A DNA stretch of 64,000 nt from Bradyrhizobium diazoefficiens (GCF_018131185.1 NZ_JAFCJE010000006.1:1-64000), one strand, 5' to 3'. Positions 34,211 through 42,862 are shown, numbered from the stretch's first letter. Numbers and translations are program-made. Notes: generated by a model from the sequence alone, not told the origin.

Positions 34211-34420
34211 ATGACCAAAGGCAGCAATTTCTGGGTGATCGGCGGCGAGTTCGGCTCGATGAACTTCCACAAGCTGGTGGAAGGCTCGGCCCAGGTGCAG
34301 GGTCCGTTCAAGACCCGCAAGGAGGCCGAGGACGCCTGGCGCACGGTCTCGGAAGAGAACCGCCATAAGGCCGGCGTCCGTTTCTCGATCGTGGAAGAGC
34401 CGTCGCGGGTCTCGGCCTGA
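34211..34420 (+). CDS. DUF4170 domain-containing protein
   Basis: A 69-residue protein reading MTKGSNFWVIGGEFGSMNFH, followed by QGPFKTRKEAEDAWRTVSEE. This is the complete DUF4170 domain, found in alphaproteobacteria and of unknown function. It lies 30 bases after aceA with CAGGAG before the ATG, and a strong terminator follows, so it is co-transcribed with isocitrate lyase. Context suggests a small accessory of acetate metabolism, but no activity is known. Confidence 0.88.
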   Translation: MTKGSNFWVIGGEFGSMNFHKLVEGSAQVQGPFKTRKEAEDAWRTVSEENRHKAGVRFSIVEEPSRVSA

Positions 34421-34460
34421 CGGCTGCCTGAAGATCTAAGAAGACGTCCAAGGACGGAGG

Positions 34461-34499
34461 GTCCCATCCGGCGCAAGCCGGGTGGGATCGTCTGTTTTT
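34461..34499 (+). terminator. rho-independent terminator after aceA-DUF4170
   Basis: Stem TCCCATCCGGC / GCCGGGTGGGA (one G-T pair) with loop GCAA, then TCGTCTGTTTTT. It ends the aceA transcript 40 bases after the DUF4170 stop. Confidence 0.85.
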
Positions 34500-34609
34500 G
34501 GCACAGGTGAATGGCCTGTGGGCGCCGTAAGCCTCTGGAATTGTGGGCCCTTTGCGGGCGTATTGGTTGCTGATAGGTTAACGGAGGAAAGTCGAGGACG
34601 AGGCCGACA

Positions 34610-35164
34610 ATGTCAGAGCCCGAGACCAGCGGGATCCATCCCGGCCAGCCGCGCCCGGTGCGGCTGCGCGATGCGCTGCTGCGAGCGCGGATCGAGGCCG
34701 CCGACCGGACCGGCGTGGTGGTCGATCTCAGGGACGCCGAGGTGGCGCGGCTCGAGATCCTCAACGACGCGCTCGATCCGCTGTTCGCGCAGGTGCCTGA
34801 CAAGATCGACCTGTTCGACCGCGGCATCAGCCAGGGCGATACGCCGAGACTGTGGATCGACGTCGTCGCGCACATTGTGATGGGGCGCGACAAGAGGATG
34901 TACCGCTTCGTCCAGGACACCCGCTTCGGCCGCATCGTGCTCGCCGAATCGCACGACACCATCGTGATCGTCGAGGCCGTCACCGACTACGTCGCGCGCC
35001 GCATGGTCGAGCGCGAGCATGCGATGGTGGTCCCGCCCGAACCGAAACCCGAGGTCGCGCCCCCGCGGCGACGCTCACGCGTGTGGCCGTTCGTGTTCGG
35101 CTTCATTCTCGGCGCTGCCGCGTTGTTCGGCGTCGCCGTGGTCGCCGCCTTGCGGAGCTGGTGA
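34610..35164 (+). CDS. hypothetical protein with C-terminal membrane anchor
   Basis: A 184-residue protein. The N-terminal 125 residues form a soluble domain (LRDALLRARIEAADRTGVVV, then TPRLWIDVVAHIVMGRDKRM, then YRFVQDTRFGRIVLAES). A Pro/Arg linker (PPEPKPEVAPPRRRSR) precedes a single C-terminal membrane helix (WPFVFGFILGAAALFGVAVV) and a short tail. This is a tail-anchored layout with the domain in the cytoplasm. I do not recognise the domain. GAGG lies before ATG 34610. It is a single gene between the aceA terminator and an inverted repeat. Confidence 0.75.
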   Translation: MSEPETSGIHPGQPRPVRLRDALLRARIEAADRTGVVVDLRDAEVARLEILNDALDPLFAQVPDKIDLFDRGISQGDTPRLWIDVVAHIVMGRDKRMYRFVQDTRFGRIVLAESHDTIVIVEAVTDYVARRMVEREHAMVVPPEPKPEVAPPRRRSRVWPFVFGFILGAAALFGVAVVAALRSW

Positions 35165-35178
35165 GACAGACCCACACT

Positions 35179-35283
35179 CGTCATTCCGGGGCGCGCCAAA
35201 GGCGCGAGCCCGGAATCCATTCATCAGCACGTAGTGCGGCTCGATGGATTCCGGGTTCATGCTTCGCATGCCCCGGAATGACA
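35179..35283. repeat. intergenic inverted repeat, CGTCATTCCGGGGCGCG type
   Basis: Outer ends CGTCATTCCGGGGCGCG and GCATGCCCCGGAATGACA pair. The inner segments GAGCCCGGAATCCAT and ATGGATTCCGGGTTCAT pair around CATCAGCACGTAGTGCGGCT. It lies between a plus-strand gene and the stop of the minus-strand phosphoesterase, where it may end both transcripts. It is the full-length version of the 40-base element at 1544-1583. Confidence 0.8.
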
Positions 35284-35289
35284 GCGGGG

Positions 35290-36171
35290 CTAAATCAACC
35301 TCACATGCTTGATCTGCCCAATCTGCAATCCCGCTCTCAGGCTCCGCACCGTCTGCTCGCACCGCCAGCCGGCATTGTCCTTCTCGATCGTGAACAGATT
35401 ATACGCCGCCGCCGGGTAGCGCCCATGCGCGAGCGCGGAGGCTGAGGGCACGCCAAGCGCGGGAATCTTGCCGTTCGGCCCCTCGAACCACATCGTCGAA
35501 TGAATGTGGTCGTGCCCGTGCAGGATCAGCTCGACGCCGTGGCGCTTGAGCAGGGCCAGCAGCGCGGCCGAATCTGTCATCCGTTTTTGCCGCGCACCGG
35601 ACTTCAGCGGATGGTGCACCAGCAGCACGCGGAAGACGTCCTCGGTCGCGAGCCGTTCGAGCATTCCTGCGAGCGAGGCGAGCTGATCGCTGCCGAGCGT
35701 GCCCGTCGCCATCAGCGGCAGGGTCGGGACCGCCGTCGACAGGCTGATCAGCGCGAGCGGCCCGCGCCGGCGCACGGACGGAAAGCCGATCTTGCCGTCA
35801 TCGTCCGCAAGATAGGGGGCAAACGTCTCGCCGAAGCGATGCGAGGTGGCGCGAACATAGGCGTCGTGATTGCCGGGAATTGTGGTGACGCGGTCGGGCG
35901 GGCCGACGCCCTCGAGCCAGGCGCGGGCAGGAGCGAACTCGGCTTCCAGCGCCAGGTTGACGAGATCGCCGGTCACCGCGATGTGGTCGGGCACCTGCGC
36001 CTTCATGTCGGCCACCAGCGCGTCGAGCACCTCGCGGCGCTGGTACTTGTGGCGGTTGCGCGTCCAGTTGACATAGCCGAGCACGCGCTTGCCCGCGAGC
36101 TCGATCAGCTGCGGCTTCGGCAAGGGCGGCAGATGCGGATCGGACAGATGGGCGAGCGTGAAAGGGGCCAT
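35290..36171 (-). CDS. metallophosphoesterase (calcineurin-like)
   Basis: A 293-residue phosphoesterase with the dinuclear-metal motifs in order: LAHLSDPHLP (DxH), AVTGDLVN (GDxxN region), TIPGNHDAYV (GNHD), LLVHHPLKSG (H) and ELILHGHDHIHS (GHxH). This order marks a CpdA/Icc-like or general class III phosphoesterase. No signal peptide is seen, so it is cytoplasmic. ATG 36171 (MAPFTLAHLSD) is the sensible start; the ORF runs on to 36732 antisense to the NUDIX gene. It is divergent from the NUDIX hydrolase. Substrate may be a cyclic nucleotide, phospholipid or other phosphoester; not determinable. Confidence 0.9.
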   Translation of the reverse strand: MAPFTLAHLSDPHLPPLPKPQLIELAGKRVLGYVNWTRNRHKYQRREVLDALVADMKAQVPDHIAVTGDLVNLALEAEFAPARAWLEGVGPPDRVTTIPGNHDAYVRATSHRFGETFAPYLADDDGKIGFPSVRRRGPLALISLSTAVPTLPLMATGTLGSDQLASLAGMLERLATEDVFRVLLVHHPLKSGARQKRMTDSAALLALLKRHGVELILHGHDHIHSTMWFEGPNGKIPALGVPSASALAHGRYPAAAYNLFTIEKDNAGWRCEQTVRSLRAGLQIGQIKHVRLI

Positions 36172-36264
36172 GGCGCGCGATTGCCTCGCTATTGCTCCAC
36201 TGTAATGGCAAGGTCGCAGGCAACGTGCAAGCGGGGCCCGGGACAACGGCCTCGAGGAAGCCTG

Positions 36265-36756
36265 ATGGAAGATCGTCTGAACAGCGTTCGCAGGAAGTTC
36301 GAGCCGTTGCTGCGGCGAATCTTCCACGCCTATTTCCTGGTCGTCCGCGCCATGACGCTCGGCGTCCGCGCCGTGGTGCTGGATCATGAGAATCGGGTGT
36401 TCCTGGTCAAGCACAGCTACGTCAGCGGCTGGTACCTGCCCGGCGGCGGCGTCGATTTCGGCGAGACCATGGAAGAGGCGCTGCGCCGCGAGCTCAAGGA
36501 GGAGGGCGACATTGATCTGGTCGGAGATGCCGTGCTGCACGGCATCTTCCTCAACAGCCACGTCTCCCGCCGCGACCACGTCGCGGTCTACGTGGTCAGG
36601 CAGTTCAGCCAGGACCGCCTGCCCGAGCCCAATCGCGAGATCGTCGAGTGCGGATTTTTCGCAGTCACAGCGCTGCCGGAGGGGACCACGCCCGGGACGC
36701 GGCTGCGGATCGCGGAAGTCGTGGGCGGACAAGCTCCGATTGCGACGTGGCGCTGA
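36265..36756 (+). CDS. NUDIX hydrolase
   Basis: A 163-residue NUDIX enzyme. The Nudix box is GGGVDFGETMEEALRRELKE followed by EGDIDL, close to GX5EX7REUXEEXGU. Upstream LGVRAVVLDHENRVFLVKHS is the usual first strand pair. These enzymes hydrolyse nucleoside diphosphates linked to another moiety. GAGGAAG precedes ATG 36265. The N-terminal 30 residues (NSVRRKFEPLLRRIFHAYFL) form an extra basic amphipathic helix that could associate with membrane. It is divergent from the phosphoesterase and 48 bases upstream of a membrane-protein/GT2 pair, perhaps one transcript. Confidence 0.9.
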   Translation: MEDRLNSVRRKFEPLLRRIFHAYFLVVRAMTLGVRAVVLDHENRVFLVKHSYVSGWYLPGGGVDFGETMEEALRRELKEEGDIDLVGDAVLHGIFLNSHVSRRDHVAVYVVRQFSQDRLPEPNREIVECGFFAVTALPEGTTPGTRLRIAEVVGGQAPIATWR

Positions 36757-36804
36757 CGGCGGCTTGTGCTAGTAACCGGATCCTACGGATTCCGCGGACC
36801 CCGG

Positions 36805-37956
36805 ATGAAGATTGCCAAACTCGCCTTCGGCCTGATCTGCCTTGCGATCCTTGCCAGCAACATCGTCACGATGTCGCGCTGGAGCGAGGCGCGCGGCGTC
36901 TATGACGACATCTGCTATCTCCGGCAGGCGCATCTATTCCAGCGCCTCGGCATCGGTGGGCTCAACACCAACGCCGCGTTTGATTACGATGATTATGCCA
37001 AAGGCAAGTGGAAGGAAATTTCGTACGCCGAGTGGCAGGATCCGACGCGCTGGCCGTGCCACAATCCGATGCCGGGCGGCAAGATCGTGATTCAATATCC
37101 GCCCGGCACGGGATTCCTGCTGGCGCTGTTTCCGGAAGGCAATCAGGTGGTGCCGCTCTACATTGCCGCGAGCCTGATCGTCTGCGGCCTCGCGCTATCG
37201 GGCATCTTCTTGGCGCGCACGCTGCCTTCGATAGTGGGCGCGGGCCTGTTCGGCGCTCTGGCAATCTATCTCATGATCAACCCGGCGAAGGCGAGCTATT
37301 CGATCGCGCCGACCATGGCGGTGTGTGCCGTCGCGGGGTTTCTGACCGCGCTGTGGCTGACGAGGCAGAAGCGCAGTCTGCTGCTGCTCGCGCTGATCGG
37401 ACTTCTGCTGGGAGCCTCCGTCAGTTTCAGGCTGCCGAACGCGCTGCTGCTGGCTGGTTATTGCCTGTTCCTGGCCGTTGCGTTCCTGCGATCGCGGACG
37501 GTCGCGGATTTCATGCAGGGGCTCGGCTTCGGTGTTGGTGCCCTCGTCGGTATGACGCCGACATTGCTTGCCCAGGCCGTCAACGCCGGCAGCCCCCTGG
37601 CCACCACCTATGGCAGCGTCGACGCGGTCGCGCCGGCCTTCGATCTTGCCGTCCTCGGCCAGTATCTACGCGACACGCAGTCCGCGCTGATCGTGCTGGC
37701 GATCGGCTCTACGGCCTGGTTCTTGCGGGTGGGCGAGGGGAGCGTGCGGCAGGTCGCGCTCGTCGTCGCCGGCAATCTCGTCGTCAACCTCGTCTTCTTC
37801 CTGAGCCATCCGATCTTCACACCCTATTACATCGTGCCGATCGCGATGCTGTCGCTGTGGAGCGTCTCGTTCGCCTGGCTGATGCAGCCCGAGCAGGCGC
37901 GGCAGGCCGCTCTGCTCGCGCGCGAGCCGGCAAGCCTCGGGGTGCCCTCGCGATGA
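36805..37956 (+). CDS. polytopic membrane protein, possible GT-C type glycosyltransferase
   Basis: A 383-residue protein with about nine membrane helices. The first helix (IAKLAFGLICLAILASNIVT) is followed by ARGVYDDICYLRQAHLFQRL, an acidic pair in the first external loop, which is the position of the catalytic Asp in GT-C enzymes such as ArnT and protein mannosyltransferases. The family is not recognised beyond that. Its stop overlaps the GT2 gene start by four bases (ATGA), so the two work together; a lipid-linked sugar made by the GT2 could be transferred by this protein on the periplasmic side. That is inference. Confidence 0.65.
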   Translation: MKIAKLAFGLICLAILASNIVTMSRWSEARGVYDDICYLRQAHLFQRLGIGGLNTNAAFDYDDYAKGKWKEISYAEWQDPTRWPCHNPMPGGKIVIQYPPGTGFLLALFPEGNQVVPLYIAASLIVCGLALSGIFLARTLPSIVGAGLFGALAIYLMINPAKASYSIAPTMAVCAVAGFLTALWLTRQKRSLLLLALIGLLLGASVSFRLPNALLLAGYCLFLAVAFLRSRTVADFMQGLGFGVGALVGMTPTLLAQAVNAGSPLATTYGSVDAVAPAFDLAVLGQYLRDTQSALIVLAIGSTAWFLRVGEGSVRQVALVVAGNLVVNLVFFLSHPIFTPYYIVPIAMLSLWSVSFAWLMQPEQARQAALLAREPASLGVPSR

Positions 37957-38888
37957 CCTCAACGCAACTTCGCATCGCGGTGCTGGTGCCATGCTACAAT
38001 GAGGAAGCGGCGGTCGCGACCGTCGTTGCCGACTTCCGCAAGGCGCTCCCTTCGGCCGAGATCTATGTCTACGACAACAATTCGCGCGACCGTACCGCGG
38101 CAGCCGCGCGCGAAGCTGGCGCAATCGTGCGCAGCGAGCGGCGGCAGGGCAAGGGCCACGTCGTGCGCCGCATGTTCGCCGACGTCGAGGCCGACATCTA
38201 TGTGCTGGTCGACGGCGATGCCACCTACGATGCGCCGAGCGCGCCGCGCATGATCGACAGGCTGCTCGATGATCAGCTCGACATGGTGGTCGGCCTTCGC
38301 GTCGATCAGGTCCAGGCCGCCTACCGGCTCGGCCACCGTACCGGCAACCGTATGCTGACCGGCTTCCTGGCGTCGACCTTCGGTCACACGTTCAAGGACA
38401 TCCTGTCCGGCTACCGCGTGTTCTCGCGCCGCTTCGTCAAATCCTTCCCGGTCCTCTCCGACGGCTTCGAGATCGAGACGGAGCTTGCGGTCTACGCGCT
38501 GGAATTGTCGCTGCCGGTCGCCGAGATCGAGACTCCCTATTACGCGCGCCCGGAAGGCTCGTTCTCCAAGCTCAACACCTGGCGCGACGGGTTTCGTATC
38601 CTCGGCACCATGCTGAAGCTCTACCGTTCGGAGCGGCCGTTGCGCTTCTTCACGGTGATCGGAATCCTGCTGGCGCTGGCCTCGGTGACCCTCGCGATCC
38701 CGATCGTGATCACCTTCATCGAGACCGGTCTCGTGCCGCGCCTGCCCACCGCGGTGCTGTCGATGGGCTTGGCGATCATGGCCCTGCTCTCGGTGTCGTC
38801 GGGACTCGTGCTCGACACGGTGACGCGAGGACGGCGGGAAGTGAAGATGCTGGCCTATCTGTCCCAACCGACCTTGAAAAGGAGCTGA
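37953..38888 (+). CDS. glycosyltransferase family 2 with two C-terminal membrane helices
   Basis: A 311-residue GT2 enzyme. The GT-A core begins IAVLVPCYNEEAAVATVV, with IYVYDNNSRDRTA and the metal-binding DGDATYD. DILSGYRVFSRRFVKSFP and FEIETELAVYALEL follow. Two helices near residues 228-250 and 265-290 anchor it in the membrane. The layout matches DPM1/GtrB-like enzymes that load a sugar onto a polyprenyl phosphate. It is coupled by ATGA overlap to the preceding membrane protein, suggesting a GtrB-Gtr-like pair for cell-envelope decoration. Sugar and acceptor are unknown. Confidence 0.85.
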   Translation: MTSTQLRIAVLVPCYNEEAAVATVVADFRKALPSAEIYVYDNNSRDRTAAAAREAGAIVRSERRQGKGHVVRRMFADVEADIYVLVDGDATYDAPSAPRMIDRLLDDQLDMVVGLRVDQVQAAYRLGHRTGNRMLTGFLASTFGHTFKDILSGYRVFSRRFVKSFPVLSDGFEIETELAVYALELSLPVAEIETPYYARPEGSFSKLNTWRDGFRILGTMLKLYRSERPLRFFTVIGILLALASVTLAIPIVITFIETGLVPRLPTAVLSMGLAIMALLSVSSGLVLDTVTRGRREVKMLAYLSQPTLKRS

Positions 38889-38944
38889 GCACCGTCGCTG
38901 CCCAATGGACCGCGCTGCGTTGAGGTGCTATCCCGCGAATTGAC

Positions 38945-39460
38945 ATGACCGATCTCTCACTGACCATCCTTCCCGAGGCCGCCGGCGACGCCCAGTCGAT
39001 CGAGCGGCTGCATGAACGCACCTTCGGTCCCGGCCGCTTCGTGCTCAGCGCCTACCGGATTCGCGAGCACGTCGACCATCTGCTCGAATTGTCCTTCACG
39101 GCCCGCATCGGCACGCTGCTGGTCGGCTCCGTCAGGCAACTGCCCATCCTGATCGGCGACACGCCCGCGCTGATGCTCGGGCCGCTCACGGTCGAGCCGC
39201 CGTTCCGCGGCCGCGGTGTCGGCCGTCTGTTGATGGAGCGCGCGCTCAAGGACGCGAAGGCGAAAGGCCACCGTCTCGTGCTGCTGGTCGGCGACGAGCC
39301 CTATTACAGCCGCGTCGGCTTCAAGCCGGTCCCCAAGGGCCGCGTCACCATGCCGGGCCCTGTCGATGCCGCGCGCATCCTGGTGTTCGAGCTCGTCGAC
39401 GGCGCCTTCGAGGGCGTGTCGGGCCCGGTCGGCCCCGACTGGAGCAAGGCGCGGGCGTAA
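38945..39460 (+). CDS. GNAT-family N-acetyltransferase
   Basis: A 171-residue GNAT protein. The acetyl-CoA loop reads FRGRGVGRLLMERALKDAKA (Q/RxxGxG/A), preceded by LMLGPLTVEPP and followed by LVLLVGDEPYYSRVGFKPVP. This is the YhbS-like subgroup. Such enzymes acetylate small molecules, peptides or proteins; the target is unknown. It starts at ATG 38945, 56 bases after the GT2 gene on the same strand, so it may share the transcript. No odd features. Confidence 0.88.
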   Translation: MTDLSLTILPEAAGDAQSIERLHERTFGPGRFVLSAYRIREHVDHLLELSFTARIGTLLVGSVRQLPILIGDTPALMLGPLTVEPPFRGRGVGRLLMERALKDAKAKGHRLVLLVGDEPYYSRVGFKPVPKGRVTMPGPVDAARILVFELVDGAFEGVSGPVGPDWSKARA

Positions 39461-39509
39461 TAGGCCGACGACGTTGGCATGATGAGGACGTGAGCGCCGC
39501 CTCGTACTT

Positions 39510-39628
39510 TGTCATCGCGAGCGGCTTGTCCGCCATAGCTCGAAGAGCGACGGTGGAAGCGAAGCAATCCAGAACCTTTTCACACGACAGTCTGGATTGC
39601 TTCGTCGCAAGGGCTCCTCGCAATGACA
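39510..39628. repeat. intergenic inverted repeat, GCGAAGCAATCCAGA type
   Basis: Outer ends TTGTCATCGCGAGCGG and CTCCTCGCAATGACA pair. The inner GAAGCAATCCAGAA and TCTGGATTGCTTC pair perfectly around CCTTTTCACACGACAG. It is a longer relative of the 805-884 element with an extra insertion in each half. It lies between convergent genes. Confidence 0.8.
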
Positions 39629-39668
39629 TTGTAGGTCGGGGCCCGTGGGCCCCGGCCTTGATCCACGC

Positions 39669-42041
39669 TCAGAACTTGAAGTTCGCGAACGCCCGCACGC
39701 CAATGCCGGGCATGAGCACCTCGTCCTTGGTGTAGGACACCGAGTTGCGGATGTTCTCGTTGAGCAGGTTATTGCCGAGAAGGCCGATCAGCATCTCGCG
39801 CGCGCCAAATGGATTGGGGTTGAGCTTGGTCCTGTAGCTGACCTCGGCCTTCAATAGATTGTAGCCTGCCGTCGGCGTCTCCGCGATCACGGCGACGTTG
39901 TTCTGGGCGAAGGCGTGCAACAGGTTGACGCGCATCAGCCAGTTGTCGTCGCGCCAGAACAGGCCGCCGCCCATTCTGAGCGGGGGAATCCGCGGCACGT
40001 TGGTGCCGTCAGAGAAGGTGGCGCGGACGAAGTCGATCTGGTTCTCGATGCCCCAGATGCCGCCCTGGAACGCGCCGACGTCGAGCTGCGACTGGAATTC
40101 GCCGCCGCGGAAGGTTGCGTTCCGCTGCGTATAGACCGCCTGGTTCAACTCGCCATCAGGCGCGCCGCAGGATGCGAAATCGTCATCGCACCGCACGCCG
40201 GTGAGGCGACGATAGATGAAATTGTCGAAATGCGTGTAGTAGACGGTTGCCTCGAAGCGGAACGGGCCCGTCGCACGGCGCACGCCGACTTCGACAGATT
40301 TTGCGGTCTCGATGGTGAGGTTCGGGTTGCCGATGTCGAAGGTTGCCGTCGCGTCGTGGCCGCCGCGGGAAAACAGCTCGGCCGCCTTCGGCGCGCGTTC
40401 GACATATTGCGCGGTGATGCTGCCGACCATGCCGCCGGGCAGATCCTGCAGCAGGCCGATGCTGCCGCTCTTGGGCGTGAAAGACGGGTTACGCCCGATC
40501 GCCGCCTGGGGCGTGCCGTCGGGCAGATAGTCCGCCGGGAAATTAGGCGTCGTGCCGTGCAACTCGACATGTTCGATGCGGCCGGCGATCTGCGCCCGGG
40601 TCGCCTCCGTGAATTTGAACTCGTTGAAGGCGTAACCGGCAACACGGTTGCTGTTGCTCGGATTCAACAAGCCGTTGAAAAGCGCACCGGGATTGTTGGG
40701 GCTCGACGCGCTCAGTTCCTGATGGCCGACCTGGAAGCCCAGCGCCGTCGTCACCTCGGCGAAGCGCGCGTTGAACGGCATCAGCTGCACCTCGGTGCGG
40801 AGGTCCTGCTCCCTGTTGGTGAAAGTCTGCTGAATACCGTCGCTGGTGAGATCGGCCGGATCGCCAAGCCCGATCTCGTGATGCCTGTAGTCGGTCGCGC
40901 CGGCCCAGAACCGGACAGCATCGATGGCTGCAGCGTCCGGGCGGTACTCGCCCTTGACGTTGATCTTGGTCTGGTGCGCGTCGATCCGCGTGTTGTGGTC
41001 GGAAGCCTCGATACCGGGGATGTGGTAGAGCGAGTCGTTCTGCGTGATCGACGCGCCGATATAGCCGCCCTGGAAGAAATAGGAGCCGCCGATCGAGGCA
41101 CCGTACGAGCGCGTCGCCGAGTTGGGCTGGCGACCGTTCACCGGCCGCGTCTGGTCGAACAGATACGGATAGCCCGGGATGTGATAGTCGGAGGTCGTCC
41201 GGCCATAGGCGTCGGCATGGAACGCGAAATTGCCGCCGCCGGTATCGAGGAGCACGCCGCTTTCAACGCCGCGATCGACCGAGCTGACCGCGGTCCGCGT
41301 CTCGGCCGTCACGCAAGGCGCCGAGGCGGCGCCGGCGAGCGGCGCCTTGACCGGCAGGCCATAGCTCTGGAACGGGGCGCCGCAGTTCGGCAGCGCATCC
41401 GGAATGCGATTGTTGGTGGCGCTGACGACGCCGCCGATCGAGGTCGAACCGTAGCGCAGAGCGGCGGGGCCGCGCACCACTTCGATCTGGTTGGTCGCGA
41501 GCGGATCGATCGGAACGAAATGATCCTCGCCGAGATCGGAGACGCCGCCGGCATTGGTGCCGTTCTCGATGATCCCAACGCGGTTGATGTCGAGGCCGCG
41601 GATGATCGGCCGGCTGGAGGCGCCGGGCGCAAAGCTCGAGCCGGTGATGCCGGGCTTGGAGAACAGGAGATCGCCGAGCTGACCGCCGCCCTCGCGGCGG
41701 ATCTCCTCGTTCGGCACCACGGTGACCGTCGCGAACTGGTTGGTCACAATAGGCAGCACGCCCGGTTGGGGCGCGGCGGACGCCGGCGTCGCCGGCGTTG
41801 CTTCCGCCGCCGTTTGCGCGGGGTTGCGCACCCGCGCGGTCCGCGTGCCGCGGCCTGGGTTGCGGGACGTCACCGCCGCTCTGCGCACGATCGGGCTCGG
41901 CGCCGTCACGGTGACGGCGGGGATCTCGGTCGACGATTGGTCTTGCGCAGGCGTTTGGGCGAAAACGGGTGTGGCGGCAGCACCGAGCAGGAGCAGGCTT
42001 GCTCCGCCAAGACGCTGCGCGCGTCGCGATTTGAATGACAT
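39669..42041 (-). CDS. znuD: TonB-dependent receptor, ZnuD-like (zinc uptake)
   Basis: A 790-residue outer-membrane receptor. The signal peptide is residues 1-28, a TonB-box-like EIPAVTVTAP is at 39-48, an Ala/Pro/Thr/Arg-rich linker follows to about 95, the plug lies at about 97-215, and the 22-strand barrel ends in F790 as expected for outer-membrane insertion. The plug stretch DPLATNQIEVVRGPAALRYG followed by STSIGGVVSATNNRIP matches the ZnuD zinc-receptor subgroup (GPAALLYGSSAIGGVVN-like). Its gene follows a DUF2946 gene, 143 bases downstream, behind a Zur-box palindrome, so zinc import under zinc starvation is likely. A metal other than zinc cannot be excluded. Confidence 0.88.
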   Translation of the reverse strand: MSFKSRRAQRLGGASLLLLGAAATPVFAQTPAQDQSSTEIPAVTVTAPSPIVRRAAVTSRNPGRGTRTARVRNPAQTAAEATPATPASAAPQPGVLPIVTNQFATVTVVPNEEIRREGGGQLGDLLFSKPGITGSSFAPGASSRPIIRGLDINRVGIIENGTNAGGVSDLGEDHFVPIDPLATNQIEVVRGPAALRYGSTSIGGVVSATNNRIPDALPNCGAPFQSYGLPVKAPLAGAASAPCVTAETRTAVSSVDRGVESGVLLDTGGGNFAFHADAYGRTTSDYHIPGYPYLFDQTRPVNGRQPNSATRSYGASIGGSYFFQGGYIGASITQNDSLYHIPGIEASDHNTRIDAHQTKINVKGEYRPDAAAIDAVRFWAGATDYRHHEIGLGDPADLTSDGIQQTFTNREQDLRTEVQLMPFNARFAEVTTALGFQVGHQELSASSPNNPGALFNGLLNPSNSNRVAGYAFNEFKFTEATRAQIAGRIEHVELHGTTPNFPADYLPDGTPQAAIGRNPSFTPKSGSIGLLQDLPGGMVGSITAQYVERAPKAAELFSRGGHDATATFDIGNPNLTIETAKSVEVGVRRATGPFRFEATVYYTHFDNFIYRRLTGVRCDDDFASCGAPDGELNQAVYTQRNATFRGGEFQSQLDVGAFQGGIWGIENQIDFVRATFSDGTNVPRIPPLRMGGGLFWRDDNWLMRVNLLHAFAQNNVAVIAETPTAGYNLLKAEVSYRTKLNPNPFGAREMLIGLLGNNLLNENIRNSVSYTKDEVLMPGIGVRAFANFKF

Positions 42042-42184
42042 GATCCTGATTCCAGCCAGGCCGTCCGCATATTGTTCGCTGATGGGGAGGCGGCCCGCCG
42101 TCGCAGCGCGACGGAATTCGACTTCAACTTCTCCCAGGCATTCGCCGATGCGCGGCGAGGCTGGGCGTGATCAGACGTTGGAGG

Positions 42185-42601
42185 TCAGGACGCGGGAGGG
42201 GCGCGGGGCTGAAATGCCGTGCCGGCCGATTTCAGATGGATGAATTCGGCATCTGTGGTGCGGTGGAGCAGTTCGATCGCCTGCGGCAGCAGCAGCACGG
42301 GCGGCGTTGCCGATATGATCGTGCCCGCCATCGCAATGATGGCGCAGATAGCGCAATTGTCCTCGGCCGGATGCTCGCGGTCGGGGCTCAAGGGCAATTG
42401 CTTGTGAACCGCTGTGCGGTCGATCGCAGCGACGTCCTTGGCACTGTCCTTGGCGTCGTCGGTCTGCTGCAGCGAGGATTGAGCAAGGGGAGCAGCCTGG
42501 GCGAACCAATGGCTGTGGCCGAATGTCAGCGCGAACTGCACCAGCATCGCGAACAACGCGAGCCGGGTGCCGTGCCTGATATTCGACCGGAACCACTTCA
42601 T
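42185..42601 (-). CDS. DUF2946-type protein with HSH and CAIC motifs
   Basis: A 138-residue protein. An N-terminal hydrophobic segment (RLALFAMLVQFALTFGHSHW) acts as signal or anchor and carries HSH at 29-31. A polar linker with several Asp and Lys residues follows, then NCAICAIIAMAGTIISATPP with C83 and C86, a second hydrophobic segment. The C-terminal part ends near PRAPPAS. This layout matches DUF2946, often encoded beside metal-related TonB receptors. HSH plus CxxC suggests metal binding. ATG 42601 has only a weak ribosome site. It is the first gene after the Zur palindrome, 45 bases upstream. Role in zinc handling is inferred. Confidence 0.78.
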   Translation of the reverse strand: MKWFRSNIRHGTRLALFAMLVQFALTFGHSHWFAQAAPLAQSSLQQTDDAKDSAKDVAAIDRTAVHKQLPLSPDREHPAEDNCAICAIIAMAGTIISATPPVLLLPQAIELLHRTTDAEFIHLKSAGTAFQPRAPPAS

Positions 42602-42645
42602 CTGAAAACGCCACCCCCACACCGGGACGCCAATCTCAGGACGCC

Positions 42646-42668
42646 GCGATGTTATAATGTAACATCGC
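42646..42668 (-). promoter_or_regulatory. Zur box (zinc uptake regulator operator)
   Basis: A perfect 9-bp inverted repeat GCGATGTTA-5-TAACATCGC centred at 42657; core ATGTTATAATGTAACAT. Alphaproteobacterial Zur sites read ATGTTATA-TATAACAT, so the match is close. It lies 45 bases before the DUF2946 start, a typical repressor position over the promoter. Confidence 0.82.
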
Positions 42669-42862
42669 CTGACCAGTCGTTGGATGTCAACGGCCGGTCC
42701 CGGCTGCCGCTGAGGCGGCCCGCTGGATGTGTCCTTCGGGCAACTAAATCGGATGGGGCTGGTTGAATCGTGCAACCGCGGGGTGGTTCAGCTCTCCCGC
42801 GTGCGTGCGGCGGAGGTCGGGGCGAAGCGCCCCGTTGCAATCAAGACTGATGGCATCGCGCC

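Noticed and set aside
32462..34366. 634-residue minus-strand open frame opposite isocitrate lyase
   Set aside because: Antisense shadow of a highly codon-biased gene; no recognisable domain and no ribosome site.
39915..42038. 707-residue plus-strand open frame opposite the TonB-dependent receptor
   Set aside because: Low-complexity Arg/Ala/Asp/Gly composition and no start signal; the receptor on the minus strand has signal peptide, plug and terminal Phe.
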